Shown here piece after piece: positions 39,709 to 49,900 of a stretch of 64,000 bases of DNA. Position 1 is the stretch's first letter; each line of letters begins with the position of its first letter. The translations under genes and the position numbers were made by a program. The stretch spans positions 1-64,000 of the forward strand of contig NZ_JAQBOF010000007.1 in NCBI RefSeq assembly GCF_028288185.1. Direction: 5' to 3'. This stretch comes from Mucilaginibacter sp. (GTDB taxonomy: Bacteria; Bacteroidota; Bacteroidia; Sphingobacteriales; Sphingobacteriaceae). A model generated the notes under the pieces. The model was given only the letters and a program-made list of their open reading frames with translations, did not search any database and was not told the origin of the DNA.

Positions 39709-41951
39709 TGATCGTTAAATTATCGCCGCAGGATATAAAAAGATACAACTGGTACATCTGGAGGTTTTTTATAGGCTGTTTTGCATTTGTAGTGATACTA
39801 ATAGGCCTTACCACGTTTGGTGTGTTTGGCCCACTCCCATCTCTGCGTGATCTGGAGAACCCAAAAAGCGACCAGGCATCAGCGATCATATCGTCTGATA
39901 AACAGGTTATAGGTAAATATTATTTCAAAAACCGCTCGAGCGTAAATTTTAAAGACATTTCGCCCAATGCAATTAACGCGCTGATAGCTAAAGAAGATAA
40001 CCATTTCTACTCGCACTCTGGTGTTGATTTTTGGCGTACATTCTCTATTATACCCTATAATTTAATTGGTAAAAAACAAGGAGCCAGTACTATTACCCAA
40101 CAATTGGCTTTAAATCTTTTTTCTGATACAAAGCGAGCGCACAACCCCATCAAACGTATCATCCAAAAATTGCAGGAACTAATAATTGCTGTACGTATTG
40201 AAAAACATTACACCAAGCAAGAGATCATTACCATGTATTTAAACACGGTTGATTTTGGGTCGAATACATTTGGTATAAGCTCGGCAGCGCAAACCTATTT
40301 TAATACGACGGCTGCTAACCTAACGCCCGATCAGGCTGCCACGTTGATACAAATGCTTACCGCGCCTACAAAAAACTCGCCGGTTAGGCACCCTGACAGG
40401 GCGCTTAATAACCGTAACTTTGTATTGAACCGTATGGTTAGCGAGGGCTATTTAAACGGCGGCCAGGCAGCAGAATACAAAGCTAAACCATTAGGTATTG
40501 ATTACCACCAGGTAGATCATAACGAAGGCTTAGCGCCCTATTTTAGGGCTGTATTAAAAGATGATATTAAAAAAATACTGACAACGGTTAACAAAGCCGA
40601 TGGCACTCCTTATGACATTGACCGCGATGGCTTAAAAATATATACTACCATTAATGCTTCCATGCAAGAGTATGCAGAAGCGGCGCAACGCGAATGGATG
40701 CGCGACCTGCAAAACCAATTTAATAGCCAGTGGAAAGGCGTTAAACTATCAGATAAAATAAAAAATTACAAGTTACTAATAGACCAGGGTATTCATCAAT
40801 CAGACCGTTACCGCGAGCTGAAAGCCGAAGGACAATCAGAAGAAGAAATCATTAATAATTTTAATACACCCGATAACCTTAATCTATTTACCTGGAGGGG
40901 TAATATTGATACCGTAATGAAACCGATAGACTCTATAGTTTATTGCAAAATGCTATTACGCAATGCCGTTATGAGTATGGACCCAACTACAGGGTATGTT
41001 AAGGCATGGGTAGGCGGTATTAATTTTGAACATTTTAAGTATGACCAGGTAAAGGTTGGCGCACGCCAGGTTGGATCAACCGCTAAACCTTTTACTTACG
41101 CGGTGGCTATAAACAATGGATACTCGCCATGTTTTCAGGTTGAAAATGTGCCGGTGACGATATCCGGTTATGGCGGTCAGGATTGGACGCCTGGTTCATC
41201 GCCACTGGAGACCTTACCCGGAATGGTAACTTTGCGCGCCGCGCTGGCACACTCGCAAAACTGGGTTACAGCATATTTGATGAAAGAGCTAACCCCCGAG
41301 CCTGTAGCCGAATTGATAAAGAAAATGGGTATCCATAATAACGTACCTGCGTATCCAAGTATTTGTTTAGGTGTATTTGATGCTACGGTTATGGATATGA
41401 CGGCGGCTTACTCTGTATTTGCCAATCATGGCGTATGGACAGAGCCTACCTATTTACTACGCATTGAAGATAAAAACGGTAACGAAATATACAACTACAC
41501 CCCTAAAGTTAAACAGGTAATGAATGAGCAGGATGCCTATGTAATGGTTGATATGCTAAAGAGTGTTGTTGATATGAGCGGCGCTACCGGTAACAGGCTG
41601 CGCTGGAAATATAATTTCACCAATCCAATCGGAGGTAAAACAGGTACTACGTCTGACAATTCTGACGGTTGGTTTATTGGCATAACCCCTAAATTGGTTA
41701 CCGGCGTATGGACAGGCTGCGAAAACCGCGATTTCCATTTCCGTACAACGCATATGGGCGAAGGCTCTAATTCGGCGTTACCAATATTTGCACTGTATCT
41801 TAAAAAGGTTTATGCCGATCAATCATTAGGCATCAAAAAGAATATCGATTTTGAGTTACCTAAAAAAGGCTTAACCTCTGTTTTAGATTGTAATGTTTAC
41901 AGCCAGCAGCAAAAGGGCACTAATGAGGTGGAGAAGAAGCTAAGTTTTTAA
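39708..41951 (+). CDS. Class A penicillin-binding protein (PBP1A-like)
   Basis: 747 residues with one N-terminal membrane helix. The GT51 transglycosylase has KEDNHFYSHSGVDFWRT, GASTITQQLALNLF and the KQEIITMYLN motif. The transpeptidase has the active Ser in GSTAKPF, S-x-N in HSQNW and KTGTTSDNSDGWF. It builds and cross-links peptidoglycan in the periplasm. It is translationally coupled to sprE by a 1-nt overlap. A beta-lactam would be expected to bind it. Confidence 0.95.
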   Translation: MIVKLSPQDIKRYNWYIWRFFIGCFAFVVILIGLTTFGVFGPLPSLRDLENPKSDQASAIISSDKQVIGKYYFKNRSSVNFKDISPNAINALIAKEDNHFYSHSGVDFWRTFSIIPYNLIGKKQGASTITQQLALNLFSDTKRAHNPIKRIIQKLQELIIAVRIEKHYTKQEIITMYLNTVDFGSNTFGISSAAQTYFNTTAANLTPDQAATLIQMLTAPTKNSPVRHPDRALNNRNFVLNRMVSEGYLNGGQAAEYKAKPLGIDYHQVDHNEGLAPYFRAVLKDDIKKILTTVNKADGTPYDIDRDGLKIYTTINASMQEYAEAAQREWMRDLQNQFNSQWKGVKLSDKIKNYKLLIDQGIHQSDRYRELKAEGQSEEEIINNFNTPDNLNLFTWRGNIDTVMKPIDSIVYCKMLLRNAVMSMDPTTGYVKAWVGGINFEHFKYDQVKVGARQVGSTAKPFTYAVAINNGYSPCFQVENVPVTISGYGGQDWTPGSSPLETLPGMVTLRAALAHSQNWVTAYLMKELTPEPVAELIKKMGIHNNVPAYPSICLGVFDATVMDMTAAYSVFANHGVWTEPTYLLRIEDKNGNEIYNYTPKVKQVMNEQDAYVMVDMLKSVVDMSGATGNRLRWKYNFTNPIGGKTGTTSDNSDGWFIGITPKLVTGVWTGCENRDFHFRTTHMGEGSNSALPIFALYLKKVYADQSLGIKKNIDFELPKKGLTSVLDCNVYSQQQKGTNEVEKKLSF

Positions 41952-41977
41952 CTTAGTTCATATAATAAATACCCGCG

Positions 41978-42120
41978 CGTCATTGCAGGAACGAAGCAAT
42001 CTCTTCACTCGCTAATCAATGTCCGTAGTGTTGGTTAGTACGTAATAAATATCTGCATAGGGATGAAATTTATCACATTGACTGTCTGTTGCAGAGATTG
42101 CTTCATTCCTCGCAATGACG
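41978..42120. repeat. MITE-like element, second copy
   Basis: CGTCATTGCAGGAACGAAGC (41978-41997) lacks one G of the other copy. The right arm at 42093-42120 ends CTCGCAATGACG. The core shares gctaatcaatgtcc and attgactgtctgttgcagag with 19761-19892. The ends are close to uvrC, 14 nt before its ATG. Confidence 0.7.
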
Positions 42121-42134
42121 TAGTTATATAGAAA

Positions 42135-43949
42135 ATGGAGAAATTCGATTATCGTGCTGCATTAAAAAACATCCCCCATAAACCCGGGGTTTACCAGTAT
42201 TGGAACGAGGAGAAGGAGCTGATCTATATTGGTAAAGCTAAAGACCTACGTAACCGGGTTACGTCTTATTTTAATAAGGATACCAACGTAAATGCCAAAA
42301 CACGGGTGCTGGTATCAAAGATCCGCGACATAACGTTTACTATTGTTGATACCGAGGTGGATGCCTGGCTATTGGAGAATAGCCTTATTAAAAAACACCA
42401 GCCACGCTATAACGTAATGCTCAAGGATGATAAAACATATCCCTGGATCATTATTAAAAATGAAAAATTCCCCCGCATATTCTGGACAAGGCGCATAGTT
42501 AAAGATGGCTCAAAATATTTAGGACCTTATGCGTCTGTTAGTATGATGCACGCTATTTTAGGGTTGATAAAAGAAACCTACCCCCTGCGCACCTGCAACC
42601 TTGCGCTTACCCGGCAAAACATTGATGCAGGCAAATTTAAGGTTTGTTTAGAGTACCAGTTAGGTAATTGCAAGGGCCCTTGCCAAAACTACCAAACCGA
42701 GGACGATTACGATAACAGCATTGAAGAAATAAAGGATATCCTTAACGGTAAAATTGGCGCGGTACTGCGTAAAATGAAAACCGAAATGGATAATGCTATA
42801 TCCGGCATGAACTATGAGCTGGCGCACCGGCTAAAACGTAAGTTCGAGCTGCTGGAAAATTACCAAAGCAAGTCAACCGTAGTCAACTCGTCCATTACGG
42901 ATGTGGATGTGTTCAGCATCGCGTCCGAAGAGAAGATAGCTTTTGTTAACTTTTTAAAGGTAATGAACGGCACCATCATCCAAACGCAAACCATCGAATT
43001 AAAGAAACGGCTTGACGAAAGTGATGAAGAATTACTGGAACTGGCCATAATTGAATTTAGGAGCAGATACAACAGCGATTCTAAAGAGATCATCGTCCCC
43101 TTTAAGATAGACCTGGCAGACACTACTTTAAAATTTACCGTACCCAAGTTGGGCGAGAAGCGAAAGCTACTTGACCTGTCGCAAAAAAATGTGCAGTTCT
43201 TTAAAAAAGAACGTATAGATCAATACGAAAAACTAAATCCCGAGATACGCACCGAGCGCCTGCTTACCCAAATGATGAAGGACCTGCGCATGAACCAACT
43301 GCCGCGGCATATTGAGTGCTTTGATAACTCCAATTTTCAGGGTAAGTATCCGGTATCGGCAATTGTGGTGTTTAGGGATGGTAAGCCGTCCAAGAAAGAT
43401 TATCGGCACTTTAACGTAAAAACCGTTGTCGGGCCTGATGATTTTGCCACCATGGAAGAAGCCGTTTTAAGGCGTTATAAGCGGGTTTTGGAGGAGAATA
43501 CAGGCTTGCCGCAATTGATAGTAATTGACGGCGGCAAGGGCCAGCTATCATCGGCTATGAAAAGTTTAAAGCTGCTGGGGATAGAAAAGCAAGTTACCAT
43601 TATCGGCATAGCCAAACGCCTGGAAGAACTATATTATCCCGGCGACCAGTACCCCATGTACCTTGATAAAAAATCTGAAACATTAAAGGTTATACAGTAT
43701 TTGCGCGATGAAGCGCACCGTTTTGGTATAACCTTCCATCGTAAAAAACGGGATAAGGGCACACTGGCTACCGAGCTTGAATTGATTGAAGGCATAGGCA
43801 AAACCACTGCCGAAAAGCTACTTAAATACTTTAAATCAGTTAAAAAGATACGTGAGGCAAATGCCGAAACTTTGCAGGAGGTAGTAAACGGCAAACAGGC
43901 CAATGCGATAATAGAATATTTTGGCGGCAGCGGGTTAGATACAAACTAA
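42135..43949 (+). CDS. uvrC: Excinuclease ABC subunit C
   Basis: 604 residues. It makes the two cuts around a DNA lesion in nucleotide excision repair. The GIY-YIG nuclease is at the start (GVYQYWNEEKELIYIGKAKDLRNR). A cysteine group follows (TCNLAL..., VCLEYQLGNCKGPCQNY), which in UvrC can bind an iron-sulfur cluster. The UVR motif covers about 200-240. The second nuclease has IECFDNSNFQG and IVIDGGKGQL, and the C-terminal HhH is IEGIGKTTAEKLLKYF. It is a single gene. Confidence 0.96.
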   Translation: MEKFDYRAALKNIPHKPGVYQYWNEEKELIYIGKAKDLRNRVTSYFNKDTNVNAKTRVLVSKIRDITFTIVDTEVDAWLLENSLIKKHQPRYNVMLKDDKTYPWIIIKNEKFPRIFWTRRIVKDGSKYLGPYASVSMMHAILGLIKETYPLRTCNLALTRQNIDAGKFKVCLEYQLGNCKGPCQNYQTEDDYDNSIEEIKDILNGKIGAVLRKMKTEMDNAISGMNYELAHRLKRKFELLENYQSKSTVVNSSITDVDVFSIASEEKIAFVNFLKVMNGTIIQTQTIELKKRLDESDEELLELAIIEFRSRYNSDSKEIIVPFKIDLADTTLKFTVPKLGEKRKLLDLSQKNVQFFKKERIDQYEKLNPEIRTERLLTQMMKDLRMNQLPRHIECFDNSNFQGKYPVSAIVVFRDGKPSKKDYRHFNVKTVVGPDDFATMEEAVLRRYKRVLEENTGLPQLIVIDGGKGQLSSAMKSLKLLGIEKQVTIIGIAKRLEELYYPGDQYPMYLDKKSETLKVIQYLRDEAHRFGITFHRKKRDKGTLATELELIEGIGKTTAEKLLKYFKSVKKIREANAETLQEVVNGKQANAIIEYFGGSGLDTN

Positions 43950-43993
43950 ATGTCATTTCGCGCAAACATGCAACCCAACAACATTTATAAAAC

Positions 43994-44027
43994 AAAAAGC
44001 CTCACGATATGATCGCGAGGCTTTGTT
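43994..44027. terminator. Bidirectional terminator between uvrC and gldN
   Basis: AAAGCCTCACGAT (43996-44008) pairs with ATCGCGAGGCTTT (44012-44024), one mismatch. A and T tracts are on each side, and the genes are convergent. Confidence 0.75.
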
Positions 44028-44077
44028 ATATTTTTACAGGTAACTAATCTCTAATCACCAATTAACTAATCACTAAA

Positions 44078-45073
44078 TTAATACTGCCACAAATTAAGTT
44101 CCCAATCCATCAAAGATTTCTTGATCCGTTCAGATTCGTACAGACGATCTATACCGATGGCGTAGTCTTTAATACGTTCATCTTTATCGTTTGATACTTT
44201 TACTACATAGCCATGAAACAATCGTTTTAGGAATACATCATCAAAGCTTAGGTCGGTAGCATCGTTATTGCGGTTAAAAGCTTCTTTTGTAACCAATACC
44301 TGGCGAGCGGCCGGGAAATATATCCAGAATGCCGGTTGATAATCAAGCGCCAAATTTGCACCATCTACTTTTTGCTTGATCATTGGCGCTATACCAATAA
44401 TGCGCGGCTCCCATACAGAACGTTGTTTATCAAATACCCAATCCTCTTTAATACGGAACTTTACAATGCTATCCGGTTGGAAATCGCCGGCCACCATTTT
44501 GGAACCGGTTTTTTCGCCTGTTTTTTTATCAATAACATTTACCACAGCGCTATCAGCCATTTTAGCTTTTGCTTTATCGGCTGTTAATGGGGTGGCAAAG
44601 CTATCACCATTAGGATCATTTTTAGTAGGCAGCGGGTCGTAAGCAGTTAACTCGCCTGCTGCAATGGCATCCATTAATACATCAATTAACCTTGATTTTG
44701 GAGAGCCTAAATAAGCGTTAACTTTTTCGCGCAGGTCAATTTCTTCCCAAACACGTTTTGAATATACTACGTCCGATTCGCGCAGGTTAGCATAAGGCGT
44801 TACCTTGTTATGCTCGATATTGTTTTTTTTGTAGTAACCATCCAAAGGCCTGTCAAACGGTTTAGCCGGATCGGCAGTTATAGGCACGTCAGTTATCTTC
44901 TTGCTGGTATCAACCGTTGATGATTGTTTATTAGAAGCCGGGTTAATAGCAGGTTGTGTTGCCACACGTTGTTTTACGGTTTGTTTTTTAGTTGCCGGTG
45001 TCTTCTTTTTAGTTTGTGCGAAAGATGCTACACAAGCTAAACAAAGTACAACTAATAAAATTCTCTTTTTCAT
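44078..45073 (-). CDS. gldN: T9SS component GldN (PorN)
   Basis: 331 residues with a signal peptide ending SFAQ. A Lys/Thr/Gln-rich linker follows (about 20-65). The GldN core starts near DGYYKKNNIEHNKVTPYANLRESDVVYSKRVWEEIDLREK, with KFRIKEDWVFDKQRSVWEPRIIGIAP and WIYFPAARQVL. The family forms the periplasmic ring with GldK under the outer membrane. It is the last gene of gldKLMN. Confidence 0.92.
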   Translation of the reverse strand: MKKRILLVVLCLACVASFAQTKKKTPATKKQTVKQRVATQPAINPASNKQSSTVDTSKKITDVPITADPAKPFDRPLDGYYKKNNIEHNKVTPYANLRESDVVYSKRVWEEIDLREKVNAYLGSPKSRLIDVLMDAIAAGELTAYDPLPTKNDPNGDSFATPLTADKAKAKMADSAVVNVIDKKTGEKTGSKMVAGDFQPDSIVKFRIKEDWVFDKQRSVWEPRIIGIAPMIKQKVDGANLALDYQPAFWIYFPAARQVLVTKEAFNRNNDATDLSFDDVFLKRLFHGYVVKVSNDKDERIKDYAIGIDRLYESERIKKSLMDWELNLWQY

Positions 45074-45079
45074 ACGCTT

Positions 45080-46618
45080 CTAATTTGCAAATAACACTAT
45101 ATTATCTAAATTTCGCTGTGTGCCGTCAGGCCCCACGGCAATAATTTCTTTAAACACTACGGTCGATCCTGCCGTTATGCCGTTCAACACCGTATGCATG
45201 GCGCTGGTTAGCTGGTTGCCTGTACCCGAAAAACTTAATGGGTCCTGGCGCGGCTTTATTACTAATAATGTAAAACGTGTAACATTAAACCTGGCATCAA
45301 ACTCAAAATTATCCAGTTTAGCAAACACCGCGTCCTGCGATTTGATGTTGGCCGAACTGGTTGTTCCACCTGATTTACCCGCAAACTCCGCCTTTGGATC
45401 AGGTATACGTTTTACACGGAATAAAGTTGACCCTAAGGCCATAACTTTTCCTTTTGATACCTCGCCCGATACATTAACTGTAGCTGTACCGGTGGTTGTA
45501 ACAGTAGCAATATAACCATTGCCTGACGGTGTAATGCTACCACCTGTCATGCTTACTCTTAAGTCCTTTTTAGCTATACCGGGGGCCGATACCGATACCG
45601 GGTTGGGCACACCAATATATAATACATTCATTTTATCAGGCGACACTACTGCCGATGGACGCGCCACGGTATAAGTTTGCGGCTGTGTTTTGTATTCAGT
45701 TATTTTACCTGTATTGTCTTTAACGCTAATAGTTCCTATCCAGGTATGCACGCCTTCACTTGCTGTGCTCCCACTATATTTGCCACGGCCTGCTTCTGTA
45801 GGCACCCTGCTACCATCAACCGAAATTGATGGTGAAGATTTAGAATCAGACGCAGTTAAAAATACTTCAGCGGTGTAAGGTTGTCCAACTAAAACATAAC
45901 TTGTTGGTGCAACCGCCACTGCCGAAAACTGATCCAGATTAACTACGGCCTGATCTACTTCACCCAATATTTTTTTGACAACCTCATTCTCGGCATTTTT
46001 TGAATCCGATTGTATTTTTATAAATGCGGTCATCGCTGCTCCCATCGGTACCCCCTCACCAAAATTGGCCTGCTCCCACGATTTATTAGGGAACCCCTTT
46101 CTATGAACAGGAGGTATTGTAGTTAAAGATAATTTAACACCAACCCTGTCTTTTGCCGGCAATAATGCCAATAAAGCTTCACGGGTTTGATTTATTTTTT
46201 TTGACAAGTCGAAAGCATTTTTTCTTCTGTCAACCATCAGATCAACAGATGCATCCAAATTATCTCTGCCTTTGTAATCGTTTGTTGCCTCATCAAAGCC
46301 ACCAGTTTCCTCAACCAATTTACTTTTTAATGATTCAACATAAGTATTCAAATCATCTGTCAATTTACTTGCTTGTTTGGCCCTGTCATAAATAGGCTTT
46401 GCCCTATCAGGTTGCTCCTTTAATTTTGTTTTTTCAAAAGCGTTAAAAGTATTATCAATACCTACCTGCACATTTGCTTTTGAAGCCGTTAAACTGTTGC
46501 TAATGTTTTTAAAAGCGTCAAGCAAGTTTTCAGGAACCTCAAGAGCAATAAGACCAAGCAATACCAGGTATAATATACCCATCATCCGCTGCCTTGGGGT
46601 TTGTTTACCTCCAGCCAT
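45080..46618 (-). CDS. gldM: T9SS motor component GldM (PorM)
   Basis: 512 residues. The N-terminus MAGGKQTPRQRMMGILYLVLL contains the membrane helix that sits inside the GldL bundle. The periplasmic part has several domains (D1-D4). The end is well conserved: ISVKD, PSAVVSPDKMNVLYIGVPNPVSVSAPG, and FTLLVIKPRQDP. It spans the periplasm and carries motor force to the GldKN ring. Six nt separate it from gldN. Confidence 0.94.
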   Translation of the reverse strand: MAGGKQTPRQRMMGILYLVLLGLIALEVPENLLDAFKNISNSLTASKANVQVGIDNTFNAFEKTKLKEQPDRAKPIYDRAKQASKLTDDLNTYVESLKSKLVEETGGFDEATNDYKGRDNLDASVDLMVDRRKNAFDLSKKINQTREALLALLPAKDRVGVKLSLTTIPPVHRKGFPNKSWEQANFGEGVPMGAAMTAFIKIQSDSKNAENEVVKKILGEVDQAVVNLDQFSAVAVAPTSYVLVGQPYTAEVFLTASDSKSSPSISVDGSRVPTEAGRGKYSGSTASEGVHTWIGTISVKDNTGKITEYKTQPQTYTVARPSAVVSPDKMNVLYIGVPNPVSVSAPGIAKKDLRVSMTGGSITPSGNGYIATVTTTGTATVNVSGEVSKGKVMALGSTLFRVKRIPDPKAEFAGKSGGTTSSANIKSQDAVFAKLDNFEFDARFNVTRFTLLVIKPRQDPLSFSGTGNQLTSAMHTVLNGITAGSTVVFKEIIAVGPDGTQRNLDNIVLFAN

Positions 46619-46668
46619 TTGTTATATATCTTGTTTTGTATTGTTCAAAATTTGGTTAATTTGCCCAA

Positions 46669-47478
46669 TTATGCCTGGCGGGGCGGCTGGTTCATTGCTG
46701 TTAACATATTGCCGTAAATAGAATTTAACGATGATAAGTTTCTAGCTAATCGGCCCACTTCTTCTTTAAACTGTTTAGAGTCTTCTAACGATTCATTAAA
46801 GTTGTTCATGGTTAATGATAAGTTTTGGTAAAACTTATTCATTGATTTTAAATGCGCGCTTGAATCTTGCAGCTCCAACTCATAAACCGCATTTAATGCT
46901 GATAGATTTTTAGCCAAATTGTTTACCTGGTCATGATATGCTTTCGAATCAACATTAGTATTAGCCAACTCCATTAAATTGCCTGATGCTTTCTCAAACG
47001 ATAAGGTTAAGTTATCATAGCTTTGTGTAGCAGCCTTAACTTTTTGCGTAAACGCGATGGTAGCTTCGCCGGCATCGGTAACTTTAGATATACTATTAAC
47101 TTTATCGCCAAAAGTTCTTAAACCATCGGCAAGACTGCCAATCAGTTCAGGACCAATTTTAGCTTCTTCCAGCATTTTATCTAAAGCAGCTGTGGTTGAT
47201 ACACCACCGCCAATTGCTTTTGTTGATGCCTTTGGTAATTCGCCATTAAAATCATGTGCTAATTCCGGATAAGCTCTTGTCCAGTCTATCTCTACTTCCT
47301 CACGCTGAAATCCGAGTATGAAAAACAAAATAGCTTCTGCCCCTAGTCCAAGGGTTATAAATAAGCCGCCGTTTGGCCAATGCTGGATTTTAAATAATAA
47401 CCCAACAATAACCACTGTTGCACCCCAGGATACAACATTATTAATTCCCCATGGTTGTTTCTTACCTGTACCTGCCAT
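46669..47478 (-). CDS. gldL: T9SS motor component GldL (PorL)
   Basis: 269 residues. Two membrane helices near the start (VVSWGATVVIVGLLFKIQHWP and LFITLGLGAEAILFFILGF). Glu48 in helix two is at the position of the proton-coupling Glu. The rest is a cytoplasmic, helix-rich domain. With GldM it turns proton motive force into movement for secretion and gliding. It is separated from gldM by 50 nt. Confidence 0.95.
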   Translation of the reverse strand: MAGTGKKQPWGINNVVSWGATVVIVGLLFKIQHWPNGGLFITLGLGAEAILFFILGFQREEVEIDWTRAYPELAHDFNGELPKASTKAIGGGVSTTAALDKMLEEAKIGPELIGSLADGLRTFGDKVNSISKVTDAGEATIAFTQKVKAATQSYDNLTLSFEKASGNLMELANTNVDSKAYHDQVNNLAKNLSALNAVYELELQDSSAHLKSMNKFYQNLSLTMNNFNESLEDSKQFKEEVGRLARNLSSLNSIYGNMLTAMNQPPRQA

Positions 47479-47518
47479 AAAATTCTATTATATTATTTTT
47501 AAGTTTTTGGATTATTAA

Positions 47519-48850
47519 TTAGCGCTTGTCTCTTAAGTCGCGACCCTGGAAGTGTGTTACACAACGAAAACCGATATATGATTTAGCGCTATCCTGGTAC
47601 TCATAACTACGTGATGAGTTTTGAAGAAAATATCCAACATCTTTCCATGAACCACCACGTACAACTTTACGTTTCATTACTTCGGCATCATTCTTTTTAG
47701 CATTATAATTAAAGGTAGGTGCCAAATCATTCACAAACGTTGATGCCGAGGGATCAAATGCAGATTGTGTCCACTCTGCAACGTTACCGGCCATATTATA
47801 CAGGCCATAATCATTAGGAAAATAAGATTTTACTTTTACGGTATAAGTACCGCCATCGTCCGAGTAATTACCACGGCCTGGTTTAAAGTTTGCCAGTAAG
47901 CAGCCTTTAGCATTTTTAATATATGGGCCACCCCATGGATAATCAGTACCTATCCTACCACCACGTGCAGCATACTCAAACTCATTCTCTGTAGGCAATA
48001 CATAAGGTGATCGGTGTGGTAAACGGCGTGAATCTTTATAAGAATTATTATAACGTGTACGCCATACGGTAAACGCGGTAGCCTGTCTCCAGGTTACACC
48101 TACTACCGGGTAATCTCTAAATGATGGATGTGAGAAATAGCCTTCAACCATTGGCTCATTGGCCGCATACGAAAAATCACTTAACCAAACCAGGGTATCG
48201 GGATAAACCGGTACGGTATCACGTTCTATAAAGTCTGATCGTTTCTTATTTTTATCGTTTTTATAGCGTGCTGCTTCGTTTAGGTCTATATTAGAATAGT
48301 TGTATTTTAACACTCTAACGTCTAATTCGTTACGGTCAAACACACGGTCATCGCCCTGGTAAAACATGCCTTGTAACTTAGCTGCATTAGCATTTGGCGC
48401 TTTTTTGCTACCACCGGCACCCCAAATAGGATATCTTTTTGCATAGGCCCAGTTAATGTATTTTTTGCCTGAAGGATTTGGCGCTGCTGCTGCTCCTTTT
48501 CCGGTTGGCGCGCCTATATAATATTTAGGATCATTTAAATAGGAGGTAATGGCTATCGAGTCGCGAACCCAGTTGACAAACTGCCTGTACTGGCTGTTTG
48601 ATATTTCTGTTTGATCCATGAAGAAAGCGGGTATAGTAACCTGTTTGGTTTGGGCTATCTGGGCAAAGGTAATATCCTGATCGGTTTGCCCCATTAAAAA
48701 GGTACCGCTTGGCACATAAACCATATTATAGGGTATGGGGTCTGCAAACACCTTGGCCTTAGCCCCCAATATCTCGCCTTGGTCTCCTTTATGGCATCCG
48801 CTTAGTGCCGCTGTACCTAAAATTGCTATTAAAAAGTATATCTGCTTCAT
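47519..48850 (-). CDS. gldK: T9SS lipoprotein GldK (PorK)
   Basis: 443 residues. Lipobox LSGC (Cys19). It has the formylglycine-generating-enzyme/sulfatase-modifying fold: MVYVPSGTFLMGQTDQD, FFMDQTEISNSQYRQFV, PVVGVTWRQATAFTVWRT, LPTENEFEYAARGG, YGLYNMAGNVAEWT, and the end VRGGSWKD...YIGFRC. In the T9SS it is structural, joining GldN in the outer-membrane ring. It is the first gene of the operon. The 266-bp gap upstream, 48851-49116, shows no clear promoter or gene. Confidence 0.95.
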   Translation of the reverse strand: MKQIYFLIAILGTAALSGCHKGDQGEILGAKAKVFADPIPYNMVYVPSGTFLMGQTDQDITFAQIAQTKQVTIPAFFMDQTEISNSQYRQFVNWVRDSIAITSYLNDPKYYIGAPTGKGAAAAPNPSGKKYINWAYAKRYPIWGAGGSKKAPNANAAKLQGMFYQGDDRVFDRNELDVRVLKYNYSNIDLNEAARYKNDKNKKRSDFIERDTVPVYPDTLVWLSDFSYAANEPMVEGYFSHPSFRDYPVVGVTWRQATAFTVWRTRYNNSYKDSRRLPHRSPYVLPTENEFEYAARGGRIGTDYPWGGPYIKNAKGCLLANFKPGRGNYSDDGGTYTVKVKSYFPNDYGLYNMAGNVAEWTQSAFDPSASTFVNDLAPTFNYNAKKNDAEVMKRKVVRGGSWKDVGYFLQNSSRSYEYQDSAKSYIGFRCVTHFQGRDLRDKR

Positions 48851-49116
48851 TTTTTACAAATCAAAATCAGGCTATAAAAATATAACACAAAATGACCCCC
48901 GAATATATAAAATTTGCTACCCAATATCAAAAAATGTTTTTATAATTAAAAATAACATCTTTTAAACTGCAAGGCAAATTAATTAACGAATGAACAAATT
49001 GGTATATACTCCCAAATCCCTTTAAATTAACTAGTTATAAACTATAAGTATTTACTTATCGCTTATACGGCAAAATAAGGAAAAAGTTGCAGACTAGATT
49101 AAAAATTACTAAAAAG

Positions 49117-49875
49117 CTATTTATTTACCTGCTTGCAGTATTGCTCGATAGCCATTGTCATGGATGGAGCGGCAGGAGTGGGTGCCGGAATATCTAAAAT
49201 TAACCCAGCTTCAAGTACTGCTTTATGGGTTGTTGCACCAAAAGCCGCTATGCGGGTATTGTTTTGTTTAAAATCCGGAAAGTTTTTATATAATGATTGG
49301 ATGCTTGACGGGCTAAAGAAGGCTATGATATCATAAAAAACTTCGGCCAGGTCGCTCAGGTCACTGCAAACTGTGCGGAATAATACAGCTGGTGTGAAGT
49401 TGTAGCCATTCTCTAACAAAAAACGCTGGGTTTCTTCGGCAGCTACATCAGAGCATGGATAAAGAAACTTCTCGTTCGAATGTTTTTTAAGCACTTCGGC
49501 CAGGTCGGTAGCTGTTTGTTTACCAAAAAAGATCTTTCTTTTACGGTATTGAATATATTTTTGAAGGTATAAAGCAATAGTTTCAGACAGGCAGAAATAC
49601 TTCATTTCTACAGGCACTTCAAAACGCATCTCTTCGCATATCCTAAAGAAATGATCGGCCGAGTTACGGCTGGTAAATATAACAGCTGTAAAATCTGCAA
49701 GGTTAATTTTATCCTTGCGGAAATCTTTAGCCGGCACACCTTCAACATGGATAAATGACCTGAAATCAATTTTCAGATTATGCTTCTTTGCCAGCTCTGT
49801 GTATGGATTTTTATCGTTTTCGGGCTTTGCTAAAGTAACCAATATACTTTTCACCTTTTTCTTTCTTTCTTCCAA
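49117..49875 (-). CDS. hemD: Uroporphyrinogen-III synthase family protein
   Basis: 252 residues as annotated. No in-frame ATG exists: candidates are TTG 49875, GTG 49854 (after MEERKKK) or a TTG further in. The HemD fold is seen in ILVTLAKPENDKNPYTELAKKH, FTAVIFTSRNSADHFF, YPCSDVAAEE and IIAFFSPSSIQSLYKNFP, ending with IAAFGATTHKAVLEAGL. It closes the tetrapyrrole ring in haem synthesis. It follows the DUF4271 gene by 25 nt, an association common in the phylum. The frame reads open a further 39 nt upstream into it. Confidence 0.85.
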   Translation of the reverse strand: MEERKKKVKSILVTLAKPENDKNPYTELAKKHNLKIDFRSFIHVEGVPAKDFRKDKINLADFTAVIFTSRNSADHFFRICEEMRFEVPVEMKYFCLSETIALYLQKYIQYRKRKIFFGKQTATDLAEVLKKHSNEKFLYPCSDVAAEETQRFLLENGYNFTPAVLFRTVCSDLSDLAEVFYDIIAFFSPSSIQSLYKNFPDFKQNNTRIAAFGATTHKAVLEAGLILDIPAPTPAAPSMTMAIEQYCKQVNK

Positions 49876-49900
49876 ATCGCTAAGTATAAAACCTAAAAAA

